Source: AG-12 sp027339635 (GTDB lineage: Bacteria; Chloroflexota; Dormibacteria; Aeolococcales; Bog-877). From it: 64,000 nucleotides of DNA. The position numbers and the translations under genes were made by a program. The DNA is taken from NCBI GenBank assembly GCA_027339635.1, contig DAHWNZ010000005.1, positions 1-64,000 on the forward strand, in the 5' to 3' direction. Under the pieces are notes generated by a model. It searched no databases. It was not told where the DNA came from and worked only from the letters and a program-made list of their open reading frames with translations. This document shows, one piece after another, positions 34,501 through 42,988 of this stretch; position 1 is the first letter of the stretch, and every line of letters begins with the position of its first letter.

Positions 34501-34669
34501 CGACAGCACAGTACGGGCAGACCGACGGCACCACCTTGTCGGCCAGGGCCGTTCGTGCCACCTTGTCAGCCGTCACCTGGCTGGTCACCGTCGCGCCCAG
34601 GCCGAGTGGGTCTCCCTGCCGGATCTGGCGAACGACCGGCCATTGTCCCAGGCTCTTTCGAATAGTCAT
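31526..34669 (-). CDS. fdhA: Formate dehydrogenase catalytic subunit, selenocysteine-containing
   Basis: A molybdenum or tungsten bis-MGD enzyme of 1047 residues that oxidises formate to CO2. The N-terminal [4Fe-4S] site has Cys51, Cys54, Cys58 and Cys86 (CPYCAVGCGQ, then GRLCPKGS). Codon 190 is UGA at 34100-34102, in the place of the active-site Sec/Cys. The flanks NQARI before and HSATVPGLGTSFGRGGATT after it match selenocysteine formate dehydrogenases, and the frame continues to the stop at 31526. A SECIS hairpin follows the UGA. The C-terminal dinucleotide-binding domain is complete. There is no twin-arginine signal, so it should act in the cytoplasm or be attached via FdhB. It is first gene of fdhA-fdhB-nrfD-like. 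Confidence 0.96.
34071..34102 (-). promoter_or_regulatory. UGA selenocysteine codon with bacterial SECIS hairpin
   Basis: On the minus strand the UGA (34102-34100) is followed, after 12 bases, by a hairpin. The stem is GTTCCC/GGGAAC (six pairs, 34087-34082 and 34076-34071) and the apical loop is GGTCT. Loop sequence and distance equal those of the Escherichia coli fdhF SECIS, whose GGU loop bases bind the SelB winged helix. Confidence 0.92.
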
Positions 34670-34738
34670 CGGCCCCTATCACCCTTGACCGCGCGGCACT
34701 TGAGGACAGGATAGCGCGGTCCGACGATGCTGGGCGCT

Positions 34739-34744
34739 TAGACT
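34739..34744 (+). promoter_or_regulatory. -10 hexamer of a probable leaderless HMG-CoA lyase transcript
   Basis: TAGACT ends six bases before the GTG at 34751. No Shine-Dalgarno is visible, and no consensus -35 is found at the right distance. Confidence 0.45.
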
Positions 34745-34750
34745 GACGGC

Positions 34751-35728
34751 GTGAGCGAACCCTCTCCCGCACACCCGCGCGCGGTCTTTTTCACCGAGGT
34801 CGGTCCCCGTGACGGCCTCCAGAACCTGGCCCTCGAGGTCGCCACCCAGGCCAAGGTGGAGCTGGTGGAACGGCTGCTCGACTGCGGCGTCGACCAGGTG
34901 GAGGCGGCTTCGTTCGTGTCCCCCAAGTGGGTGCCGAAGATGGCCGACGCGGAGGCGGTTTTGGCCGCCCTGGTCGCCAGTCGGGGACCCGCCGTTCTGC
35001 ACAGGATCCGGGTCCTGGTGCCGAATCAGCGGGGTTTGGAGCGGGCGCTGGCCTGCGGGGTGCGTCACGTGGTGGCGAACCTGGCGGTCACGGATACCTT
35101 CAACCGCCGCAATTTGAATCACTCGGTCGGCGAGACCCTGGCCGAGCTGGAGCAGATGGCGGCTGCGGCTGCCGCGAACGGCTGTCTCTTCGATGTGGGG
35201 CTCAGCGTCGCCTTCGGTTGCCCATTCGAGGGCAGGGTCGACCACGACCGCGTCGCTGAACTCGCAGATCGGTGCCAGGAGATTGGGGTGGCCGAGATAG
35301 GCCTGGCGGACACCATAGGGGTCGCCGATCCCAGGCAGGTCGGCGAGATGCTGGAGCATCTCTTGAGATCCGGCATTCCGACCGAGCAGATCTCCCTCCA
35401 CCTGCACGACACAAGGGGAATGGGGTTGGCCAACGCCCTGGCCGCATATGAGATCGGGGTGCGCCGTTTCGAGGGGTCGGTCGGGGGGATCGGCGGGTGC
35501 CCGTTCGCGCCTCGCGCCACCGGCAACGTGTGCAGTGAGGACCTTCTCTACATGCTGCAGCGGGTCGGGGCCACACTGGCCTGCGACGTTTCCGCCCTCT
35601 GCAGGGCGGCCGAGCAGCTGGAGCAAATCATCGGTGAGCGACTGCCCGGGCGGCTCTATCTGGCCGGTCTGTGGCCGAACCCCAAAGAGGCTCCGGTGGC
35701 TGACCCGCGGGGTCACGGGCTGGCTTAA
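34751..35728 (+). CDS. mvaB: Hydroxymethylglutaryl-CoA lyase
   Basis: A 325-residue TIM-barrel enzyme cleaving 3-hydroxy-3-methylglutaryl-CoA to acetyl-CoA and acetoacetate, the last step of leucine degradation. The N-terminal EVGPRDGLQN carries the metal-binding Asp, and LHLHDTRGMG carries the metal His pair. GGIGGCPFAPRATGNV carries the catalytic Cys250. No other leucine catabolism gene is adjacent. The gene is divergent from the formate dehydrogenase operon. Confidence 0.95.
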   Translation: MSEPSPAHPRAVFFTEVGPRDGLQNLALEVATQAKVELVERLLDCGVDQVEAASFVSPKWVPKMADAEAVLAALVASRGPAVLHRIRVLVPNQRGLERALACGVRHVVANLAVTDTFNRRNLNHSVGETLAELEQMAAAAAANGCLFDVGLSVAFGCPFEGRVDHDRVAELADRCQEIGVAEIGLADTIGVADPRQVGEMLEHLLRSGIPTEQISLHLHDTRGMGLANALAAYEIGVRRFEGSVGGIGGCPFAPRATGNVCSEDLLYMLQRVGATLACDVSALCRAAEQLEQIIGERLPGRLYLAGLWPNPKEAPVADPRGHGLA

Positions 35729-35816
35729 GGGTGCTCGCCGCTAGCGCCGTCCGCGCCCACCTTTCGCGAGCAGGAGCGGGCCGGGCAAGGCTCTGCGGCC
35801 TTCTTCGGGCCTGACC

Positions 35817-37334
35817 CTACTCAGGCTCGCGTTCGGCCCCGACCCGGACGGCCGTGCGCCTGTCGTCGACCGGAGGCGCCGAGGTCGGTGGGAGCGGCAT
35901 CTCCGAGTGCCGTCGGCGCAGCACTCTGGTGGCGGACAGCAGCATCGCCACCGCCATGAAGGCCATCGAGGAATAGAACGCCGCGTGGACTCCGCTCGTG
36001 AAGGCCGCGGCCAGCTGATGGCTCAGGCGCGTGGTGCCAACGAAGATCGCAAAGGCCAGCCCCTTGGGGATGGATCGGGCGGCGACCAGGATAGCGACCG
36101 AGAAGGAGAAGACCATCCCCACGTTGGAGAAGGTGCGCAGCATCCCCGAGGCGGTGCCGAACGCTTGCCGGGGCGCTACCTTCATCACCGCGGCGTTGTT
36201 GGCGGGGAAGAAGAAGCCCGCCCCGATGCCGTTGATCACCGCCGCCAGGGCCACGACCCAAAGCGGCGTGGTCACGCCCAGTTGGGCGTAGACCAAAAGC
36301 GCCACGATCTCCACCAGGAGGCCGGCGGTGGCGGGCCAAACCACTCCGATCCGGTCCGAGAGCTTGCCCGCGAACGGGCCAACCACCGCTCCCACCAGGT
36401 AACCCGGAACCAGCAGAAGGGAGGCGTCCAATGGGCTCAGGCGGCGAACGCCCTGAAGGTACATGATCACCAGGAACAGCACGGCAAAGCTGGCCAGTCC
36501 CTGGAAGAGTGAGGCCAGCAGGGTGGGGCTCATGGAGGGGATCCGGAACAAGGAGAGGTCGACCATGGGAGCGGTCGAGGCTCGCTCCAAGAGCACGAAG
36601 ACTCCGAGCAGCAAAAGTCCGCCAACCAGGAACCCCAGGGTCTCCAGATCGAATGCGGAGGTGGCCAAAGAGGTGATTGCCCACAGGACACCGAACAGCC
36701 CGAGTCCGAGCGTGGCCATGCCCCAGAAATCGAGGCGCTGACGCTGACGACGTCCCGAGTCGTGGAGGACGCGAAGCGCCATGGTGAAGGCCACGAGCCC
36801 CGCCGGGACGTTGATCCAGAAGATCCAGCGCCACGAGACGAAGGTGATGATGAGGCCGCCGAGGAGGATCCCCAGGATAGCCCCGACATTCCAGCCGATG
36901 CTGTTGAAGCCGTAGGCGCGGCCACGGGCCTCGGGAGGAAAGGTGTCGGCGATGACGGCTCCGCTGTTGGCCGTGATGAGGGCCCCGCCAATCCCCTGGA
37001 GGATGCGGAATCCGATGATCGTCGCCTCATTGCCGGCCAAGGCGCAGAGGGCCGACCCAACTATGAAGACGATGAACCCCGACTCGTACATCCGCACCCT
37101 GCCGAACATGTCTCCCAAGCGCCCCACCTGGGTGGCCAGGAGAGTGATGACAAGCAGGTACCCGATGATCACCCAGATCACGGCTGACAACGGCACGTGC
37201 AGCGAACGCTCCATCTCCGGCAGAGCCAGCACCACGATGGTCGTGTCGACGGCGGCCATGAGGACACCGATCACGATGACCAGCAGGGCGAGTCCGGTTC
37301 TGGGGGAGGCCGGATGGTGGGGCGTGACTGTCAA
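35817..37334 (-). CDS. MFS multidrug transporter, DHA2 (EmrB/QacA) family
   Basis: A 505-residue permease with about 14 membrane segments. Motif A is GRLGDMFGRVR, antiporter motif C is near residues 150-165 (GWNVGAILGILLGGLI), and motif D1-like LMAAVDTTIVVLALPEM lies in the first helix. It probably exports drugs or toxic lipophiles in exchange for protons. The TTG start at 37334 has AAGGAG five bases upstream. The PadR regulator gene ends 28 bases upstream, a standard PadR-controlled efflux operon. Confidence 0.94.
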   Translation of the reverse strand: MTVTPHHPASPRTGLALLVIVIGVLMAAVDTTIVVLALPEMERSLHVPLSAVIWVIIGYLLVITLLATQVGRLGDMFGRVRMYESGFIVFIVGSALCALAGNEATIIGFRILQGIGGALITANSGAVIADTFPPEARGRAYGFNSIGWNVGAILGILLGGLIITFVSWRWIFWINVPAGLVAFTMALRVLHDSGRRQRQRLDFWGMATLGLGLFGVLWAITSLATSAFDLETLGFLVGGLLLLGVFVLLERASTAPMVDLSLFRIPSMSPTLLASLFQGLASFAVLFLVIMYLQGVRRLSPLDASLLLVPGYLVGAVVGPFAGKLSDRIGVVWPATAGLLVEIVALLVYAQLGVTTPLWVVALAAVINGIGAGFFFPANNAAVMKVAPRQAFGTASGMLRTFSNVGMVFSFSVAILVAARSIPKGLAFAIFVGTTRLSHQLAAAFTSGVHAAFYSSMAFMAVAMLLSATRVLRRRHSEMPLPPTSAPPVDDRRTAVRVGAEREPE

Positions 37335-37362
37335 TTCGTCTCCTTGGGATGCGTTGGGGAAA

Positions 37363-37953
37363 TCATGATGCCAGCGGGATGCCGGGGTCTACGGCGGGCC
37401 GCGCATCGCCATCGCCGCGACCGTGGAGCTCAGCCAGAATCGACTCCAGCCAGGCCTCCTCGGCCCGGTAGCGCAGACGGTAGTGGTCAAAGACCGTGCG
37501 CTCAGCTTGGGACAGCAGAGGCTCCACGTCGCGGCCGAGTTGCGAGCGGAGCCGGGCCTGCCGGCGCACGTCCTCCAGCCTCAGGCGTAGCGCCGCCGCC
37601 AACTCCTCCGTCCCAAGCCCCTCGGACATCGCCATCGCCAGGTCACAGGGATCCGGCTTGAGGGAAGCTGCGGTCAGCGCAGCGCTCCTCAGCCGCAGAA
37701 ACTCAGCCCGTCCGGATTCAGATATCCGGTAGACGGTGTGGGGAGGCAGATTGCCGTTTCGTCCGCTGGCCACCGGCTCCACCAGCCCCTCCTCGGAGAG
37801 CTTGCGCAGAGCGCCGTAGAGCGACCCCACCTTGACATCGGTCCATAGCTCGGTGCGGTCCTGATGCGCCATCTGCCGGATCGCGTGTCCGTGTAGATCC
37901 CCGTGGCGAATCAGCGTTCCGAGAACGAACAGCCTGGTCGAGTGGTCATGCAC
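37363..37953 (-). CDS. PadR-family transcriptional regulator
   Basis: A regulator of 196 residues from GTG 37953 (a TTG at 37989 would add 12). The N-terminal winged helix (RLFVLGTLIRHGDLHGHAIRQMAHQD, then VGSLYGALRKLSEEGLVEPV) with wing GRNGNLPPHTVYRISESGRAEF is typical of PadR. A C-terminal helical region (Vir_act_alpha_C-like) mediates dimerisation. It likely represses itself and the downstream MFS exporter until a substrate-like drug binds. Confidence 0.9.
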   Translation of the reverse strand: MHDHSTRLFVLGTLIRHGDLHGHAIRQMAHQDRTELWTDVKVGSLYGALRKLSEEGLVEPVASGRNGNLPPHTVYRISESGRAEFLRLRSAALTAASLKPDPCDLAMAMSEGLGTEELAAALRLRLEDVRRQARLRSQLGRDVEPLLSQAERTVFDHYRLRYRAEEAWLESILAELHGRGDGDARPAVDPGIPLAS

Positions 37954-38049
37954 GCCCCTAGTCAACCACGAGTAGTCGCCGGCGAGCAAGTTTGCGGCAC
38001 CCGTCGGGTTGGCCCTTGCGGGCTGGGGGCTGGTCAGCGTCGGTCAGCT

Positions 38050-38964
38050 CTACTCGGGGGTCGGCTGGGTACTGGGTGGAGCCGCGACTGGTCCCGCCTC
38101 GCCATCGGCGGGCGGGGGTTGGGGGTGAGAGGTGGAGCGCTTCGGCATTGGGTTCCACGCCACCACGACCGCGTAGCCAAGGATGGTGATCTGAGCGACC
38201 AGGAATGCGTAGGCGAGGATCAGGAAGAAGAGGCCGAACGTGGACCCATAGGTGCTGAACCCATGCTCGAGGTGAAAGTAGAGGGGGAAGAGCAGGCTGA
38301 GGGCTTCGAACACACATCCTGCCGTGAGCCCACCGGCGAAGGCGGCCCGGACCGTCCGTCGCGCTCGGGGAACCAGGTGGTAGATGGAGGTGAAGAGCAG
38401 GGTTCCCACCGCGACGGCCGCCACGATCTGGATGGCTATGGCCAGCGGACCCGAGTGTAGGAACCCGGGAACGCCGGGCAGTGACTCGAGGACGGCAAGG
38501 GCGCTGGAACTGAGAACGACCGGCACGGCCAGCACGGTGAAGAGGACGATCATGCCGAGCGACATGAGCTTCTGGCCCACGAAACCCCTGGTCTTGGAAC
38601 CCGCAAGTGCCGCGAAGCCCTGCTCCATGGCTCCGAAGAGGGAGGTCCCGGACCATATGAGGCCGACCACGCCCACGATCGCCAGAATCCCTGAGTCGCG
38701 ATGAAAGGCGTTCAAGGCGGCAAGGACCGCGGAGCCGCGCCCCGCGGGAAGAATTGCCGCGACCGCCTTGGCGACCGCCCTGCCCGCCGCGGGATCGTGG
38801 AACACGACGCCTGCCAGGGTCACGGCCAGCAGGATGACGGGGAAGATCGCGAAGAGCAGGTTCCAGGCGACCAGGGTTGCCTGGTTGGGGCCGTTGCGTT
38901 GCAGGTACAGGAGCACCACTCGAACCGGCAGTGTCAGCTTCAGCCTGGACCAGATCCTCTTCAT
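38050..38964 (-). CDS. YihY/BrkB-family inner membrane protein
   Basis: A 304-residue protein with six predicted membrane segments. Features of the family, formerly misnamed ribonuclease BN, are AWNLLFAIFPVILLAVTLAG near the start, SGTSLFGAMEQGF in the middle and STYGSTFGLFFLILAYAFLVAQITILG near the end. Function is unknown, possibly export or envelope-related. I chose ATG 38964, because the longer frame to 39066 adds 34 unrelated residues and a TAGTCT -10 lies eight bases before this ATG. The tail is Pro-rich and cytoplasmic. Confidence 0.9.
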   Translation of the reverse strand: MKRIWSRLKLTLPVRVVLLYLQRNGPNQATLVAWNLLFAIFPVILLAVTLAGVVFHDPAAGRAVAKAVAAILPAGRGSAVLAALNAFHRDSGILAIVGVVGLIWSGTSLFGAMEQGFAALAGSKTRGFVGQKLMSLGMIVLFTVLAVPVVLSSSALAVLESLPGVPGFLHSGPLAIAIQIVAAVAVGTLLFTSIYHLVPRARRTVRAAFAGGLTAGCVFEALSLLFPLYFHLEHGFSTYGSTFGLFFLILAYAFLVAQITILGYAVVVAWNPMPKRSTSHPQPPPADGEAGPVAAPPSTQPTPE

Positions 38965-38972
38965 TCCAGTCG

Positions 38973-38978
38973 AGACTA
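38973..38978 (-). promoter_or_regulatory. -10 hexamer just before the YihY-family ATG
   Basis: TAGTCT on the minus strand ends eight bases before the ATG at 38964, suggesting a leaderless or near-leaderless mRNA. Confidence 0.45.
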
Positions 38979-39123
38979 AGCGGTGGGCTCGCGCATCAGG
39001 AAATTGGATCTGGATGACGTTCCACACCCGATCCAGAAGGTGGTGGAGTTGCTGGTATCCTGACACTCGGCCACGGCCCTAAGTGGCCCTGGAGCCACGC
39101 CCGCCACGAGGACCTCGAGCGCC

Positions 39124-40053
39124 ATGGTCACATCCAGGACCGCCCCCTCCAACGCGTCGCAGTTAGCGATCGAGGTACGGGGCTTGCACAAACGCTATGG
39201 CGCGGTCGAAGCGGTGAGGGGCCTGGACCTCAGCGTTGGAGCGGGCCAGATAGTGGCACTGCTCGGGCCCAACGGGGCGGGCAAGACCACCACCATGGAG
39301 ATCATCGAGGGCCTCAAGACATTTGACTCCGGATCCGTGCGGGTGCTGGGAACAACCCCGCTGCAGGCTCGCCGCCGGGTCGGGGTCCAACTTCAGGAGG
39401 GGGCGCTTTTCGACGACCTGACCTGCGCCGAGACCCTGCGCCTGTTCGGGCGGCTGTACGGGTACCAGTCCGACGCCGCCGCGCTCCTCCATCTGGTCGA
39501 CCTTGACGAAATGAGCAACCGCCGCGCCTCGGCGCTGTCGGGTGGGCAGAAGCGACGCCTGCAGATCGCTCTCACCCTCTGCAACGATCCCGAGCTCGTG
39601 ATACTAGATGAGCCCACCACCGGTCTCGACCCTCTCAGCAGGCGCCAGACCTGGCAGATGATCCGCCAGCTGCACGCCCAGGGGCGCACCGTCCTGCTGA
39701 CCACCCACTACATAGAGGAGGCCGAGCAGCTAGCCGAAAGGGTGGTGATCATCGACTTGGGAAGGGTGGTCGCCGAGGGCACCCCCGAGGAACTGGTGGC
39801 GGGGCTCGGGGCCGCCGCCCGGATCACGCTTCGGGGTGCCCCAGAGTTGGATCTCGCTTGGCTGCCCGCGGTCCTCAACAGCCGCTGGGAGAACGGTCGC
39901 TGGGAGTTGCAGACCAGGGAGGTCGGTTCGGTGCTGGCCGCGATCGGCAACACCCTCGGAGAGTCAGCGTTGCGCGACGTCACGGTTCAACCCCCGAATC
40001 TGGAAGACGTCTTTCTGCAGCGCGCCGGTCGGCACCTTGCGGACCAGGGGTGA
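39124..40053 (+). CDS. ABC transporter ATP-binding protein
   Basis: A 309-residue DrrA/NodI-type ATPase with Walker A GPNGAGKTT, signature LSGGQKRRLQIALTL, Walker B LVILDEPTTGLDP and switch LTTHYIEEAEQLAE. The C-terminal regulatory tail ends in QPPNLEDVFLQRAGR. The stop and the ATG of the following permease share one base (TGATG), so the two form an operon. Substrate unknown, export direction likely. The ATG at 39124 lacks a clear Shine-Dalgarno. Confidence 0.95.
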   Translation: MVTSRTAPSNASQLAIEVRGLHKRYGAVEAVRGLDLSVGAGQIVALLGPNGAGKTTTMEIIEGLKTFDSGSVRVLGTTPLQARRRVGVQLQEGALFDDLTCAETLRLFGRLYGYQSDAAALLHLVDLDEMSNRRASALSGGQKRRLQIALTLCNDPELVILDEPTTGLDPLSRRQTWQMIRQLHAQGRTVLLTTHYIEEAEQLAERVVIIDLGRVVAEGTPEELVAGLGAAARITLRGAPELDLAWLPAVLNSRWENGRWELQTREVGSVLAAIGNTLGESALRDVTVQPPNLEDVFLQRAGRHLADQG

Positions 40054-41198
40054 TGGCCAGCCATGACCGCGGTGATGGCTCGTCGTTCGCGCGCCCGCTC
40101 AACTTCGGGCCCTGGACCCCCCTTCTCGCCCTCACTCTGGCCAACGTCACCGTCCTCTACCGGAACCGCCAGGTCCTGGTCTTCAACGTCTTGGTCCCTC
40201 TGCTGCTGATAGTCATCTTTGGCGGGCTGTTCCAGCACAGTCCCGCCACTGTTGACCTGGTGGCGCCAGCGTCCAACTTTCAGATCCTCCAGCGTGCCCT
40301 GCCGCCGAGTTCCTTCACCGTCCGCGCGACGGATGCGAAGACGGCGCGCAGCCAGGTGCTTTCGAACCAAGCCGACTTCGCCCTGGTGGTGCAGAGCAGG
40401 GGCGGCGCGCCGGTGGCGGTGGACATCCTGGAGAACGCCAGCAATGTCACCGAGAACGGGGCGCTCACGGCGGAGGCGGAAGCGGCCGTCAGCTCTCTCA
40501 ACCAGGTTCTGCTGGGGCGGGCGCCAGCCGTGACGGGAGTGGTGCAGGCGGTGCATCCACCCGGCGGGATCAGCTCCGACTCGCTGGCGAACAATGACTA
40601 CATAGACTTTCTGGCCCCTGGCGTCCTCGCTTACGCGGTCCTGGCCGGGGGGCTGTCGGCCGGGCTAAGGCTGGTCGGCGACAGGGAGCAGGGGACTCTG
40701 AGGCGCATCCGCGCGACGCCGGCCCCGGTCTGGGTCTTCCTCGCCGCCAGCGTCATCTCGCAACTGGTCCTGGTCGCGATTCAGATCGCGGTTCTCCTGG
40801 GCATCGGCCATCTGCTTTACGGGATCGGCATGGGTCCGAGTCCGGGCCTGGTGCTGCTCATGTTGTTGGTTGGCTCACTCTGCTTCCTTGCCGCTGGGTT
40901 TCTGATCGCCGCTCTCTCCCGCCGGGAACAGGCGGCCGTGGTGATGTCAAACCTGGTGTCGTTGCCCCAGCTATTCGTTGCCGGGGTCTTCTATCCCCTA
41001 TCGGGCGCGCCGATCTGGCTGCAGAAGCTGTCGGTCGTGATGCCTCTCACGTACTTCAGCTCTGGTCTCCGGGGGCTGATGGCGGAGGGCCAGAGCCTGG
41101 CCCAGGTCACCCCGGACCTGCTCATCCTGCTCGGAGTAGGCGTCGGGGTCCTGGCGCTGGCTGCGAGGACGTTCCGCTTCGAGCCGTCCAGCACCTGA
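40053..41198 (+). CDS. ABC-2 type permease
   Basis: A 381-residue membrane subunit of the YhgE/NatB-like class. One N-terminal membrane helix (VLVFNVLVPLLLIVIFGGLF) is followed by a large extracytoplasmic domain of about 140 residues. A C-terminal block of about five helices carries the ABC-2 motif (MSNLVSLPQLFVAGVFYPLSGAPIWLQ). It differs in layout from the six-helix permease at 5506-6378, so the two exporters are not simple duplicates. The ATG at 40053 overlaps the ATPase stop by one base. Confidence 0.93.
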   Translation: MASHDRGDGSSFARPLNFGPWTPLLALTLANVTVLYRNRQVLVFNVLVPLLLIVIFGGLFQHSPATVDLVAPASNFQILQRALPPSSFTVRATDAKTARSQVLSNQADFALVVQSRGGAPVAVDILENASNVTENGALTAEAEAAVSSLNQVLLGRAPAVTGVVQAVHPPGGISSDSLANNDYIDFLAPGVLAYAVLAGGLSAGLRLVGDREQGTLRRIRATPAPVWVFLAASVISQLVLVAIQIAVLLGIGHLLYGIGMGPSPGLVLLMLLVGSLCFLAAGFLIAALSRREQAAVVMSNLVSLPQLFVAGVFYPLSGAPIWLQKLSVVMPLTYFSSGLRGLMAEGQSLAQVTPDLLILLGVGVGVLALAARTFRFEPSST

Positions 41199-41219
41199 GC
41201 TGGCAGCTGACCGGCGATC

Positions 41220-42353
41220 TCAGGAGCAGGCGCCCACGATCGTGGCATTGGCGAAGTTGCCGGCCTGCTCTTCGCTGAATTGAAGGCTGGGGCTGAGCAG
41301 GTATAGCCCCTGGTCCGTTCCCACCCAGGTGCCATGGGAGTCGGTGAATGTTGAGTAGATCGTGAGCCCCTTGGCGCTGGTGAGTCCCGGGCCTGTCATC
41401 AAGGTGGTCGCGGTGTCGGGTGACGTGGCCACCTCCAGGCTGGCCTGTGATGGCCCCGCCACCGTCTCGATGGGGTCTCCCGCGGCCGTGGTCCCTACGA
41501 CTGTGACCTGGTCCCCAGGGTGGTAGGACCAGACCTGCTCCTCGCCCGTGGAGAGGTCGTACCGGACCGTCTCGTCCCAGGGCACCTCCACCTGCGGTGG
41601 CGAGACGTCGGCGGGATTCTGCTCTCCCCCCCAGACCACCGGGGCCGCGGCCAGATACCACTCGAGGCCGCTCTGCGCCGGCTGAACCGTGGTGGCCAAT
41701 CCGGTCGCGGGATTGAGGCTCAGCAGGCCCTCGCTGTTAGCTGCGGTGGGGACGTGACCAACCAGCAGGATCTCGCCGCCGTCCCACCCCAGCACCTCTG
41801 TCTGCGAACTGGAGTAGATCACCTGGTCACTGGCGCTGGCGATGGTCACCAGGTGTACGTACACGGGGGTGCTCTGTGGATCGCTGATGTTGCCCACCAC
41901 CACATAGGCGTATTGCGTTCCCGCTGGGGAGATCTCCGCGGGAGCGGCGGGCACCCATCGATCCAGAGCCGCGTCGTACGACTCCTCATCCGTGTCTCCA
42001 CTGAGGGTCGGTACGGACTGCGTCTGCCACTCATTGAACTGTCCCGACACAGGACTCAGACCGGTCCCGGGAGCCGCGGTCACTGACCCCGAAGGCAGGT
42101 CCACAAAGCCGCCCGCCTGCTCTGCCCCTGAGGAGCCAACCAGCACCGATGACCCGTACACCGGCAGCCGGCAGCTCAGAGCATTCGCCCCCGGGCTGGC
42201 GATCGGGCTGGTGAACGGGGTTGGGGAGACCTTCGGGCTGGGTGAGGGGCGGATGATCCGGTGATGCGGGGGCACGGCGCTGGCGCATCCCGAGGCTGCG
42301 AGCACGGTGATGATGACCCCCGCAGACCATGCCGGGCGCGGGCTGCCCCTCAA
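41220..42353 (-). CDS. Secreted lipoprotein, possible beta-propeller
   Basis: A 377-residue exported protein. The signal (AGVIITVLAASGC) ends in a lipobox, followed by a Ser/Pro/Thr-rich linker. The remainder shows repeated hydrophobic beta-strand patterns with GWDGGEILLVGH, LSLNPATGLATTV and RYDLSTGEEQVWSYH, resembling WD40/YVTN-like blades. The start is TTG 42353, and its Shine-Dalgarno is poor. It is convergent with the ABC permease, 21 bases away. No enzyme motif is seen and the role is unknown. Confidence 0.75.
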   Translation of the reverse strand: MRGSPRPAWSAGVIITVLAASGCASAVPPHHRIIRPSPSPKVSPTPFTSPIASPGANALSCRLPVYGSSVLVGSSGAEQAGGFVDLPSGSVTAAPGTGLSPVSGQFNEWQTQSVPTLSGDTDEESYDAALDRWVPAAPAEISPAGTQYAYVVVGNISDPQSTPVYVHLVTIASASDQVIYSSSQTEVLGWDGGEILLVGHVPTAANSEGLLSLNPATGLATTVQPAQSGLEWYLAAAPVVWGGEQNPADVSPPQVEVPWDETVRYDLSTGEEQVWSYHPGDQVTVVGTTAAGDPIETVAGPSQASLEVATSPDTATTLMTGPGLTSAKGLTIYSTFTDSHGTWVGTDQGLYLLSPSLQFSEEQAGNFANATIVGACS

Positions 42354-42764
42354 GTCACCGGCACCCGCACGCGCTGCGCTCTACTCGCCAGCAGAGAGGC
42401 CCTGGAGGTGCGCTTGCTCCCGGGACCAACTCGGGGCCCATCGTGACCCAAGCTAAGTCCCTTCAGGGTCGCGCCGTTCTTGATTGGCCGCCGGGCCGCT
42501 CGGATGTCCGACCGAAGCCGGGGCCGGGCCTTCTTCTGCGGAACCAAGGTGGCGGGGGTGTCGTCTGTGAATCACCTGCCGCCCGAACCGCGAAGTCGAA
42601 CAAGCCAACTGCACCCGACGAGAATAGCGCCGACCGAAAGGCACGGCCGATGGTCAGTTCAGTGGGGACGAGAATCCTGGACCGGCCGGCTCGTGCCTCA
42701 TCCCCGGGCTCAGAGAAGACGCCATCGCCGCCAAGGGAGTCCAAGGACAACCGAGTGGGGCGGT
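42354..42764. other. 411-base region without a gene
   Basis: It lies between the lipoprotein start and the 3' end of tRNA-Asn, both on the minus strand. The reading frames here have no recognisable features and atypical residue composition. No terminator with a U-tract is seen. Confidence 0.6.
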
Positions 42765-42839
42765 GGCTCCGGAGCACGGATTCGAACCGTGAACCTTGCG
42801 GTTAACAGCCGCCTGCTCTACCGTTGAGCTACTCCGGAT
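42765..42839 (-). tRNA. tRNA-Asn (anticodon GTT)
   Basis: Minus-strand cloverleaf of 75 bases including an encoded CCA. Acceptor TCCGGAG/CTCCGGA, D arm AGCTCAACGGTAGAGC, anticodon loop CTGTTAA with GTT, T arm CACGGTTCGAATCCGTG. TAGACT about 20 bases upstream is a likely -10. Confidence 0.97.
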
Positions 42840-42988
42840 CGCTGGCCGTCCCAGTCTAGTCGAGCCCGCCGCCGCCCGAGGCGGGCCCGCGGGCCGCAGA
42901 AGCGGCCCCACGGTGGCCGGTTGCCTGCGTAGTCTAACCGTGATGCCCCTTCCTCTCCACGGGGTCACTTTTGCGAGGAGGATGTCCA

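Noticed and set aside
34100..34669. fdhA as a frameshifted or truncated pseudogene
   Set aside because: The interruption is a single in-frame UGA with conserved flanks and a SECIS hairpin, so selenocysteine is the better explanation.
42463..42777. Minus-strand open frame running into tRNA-Asn
   Set aside because: It overlaps the tRNA and has no recognisable features.
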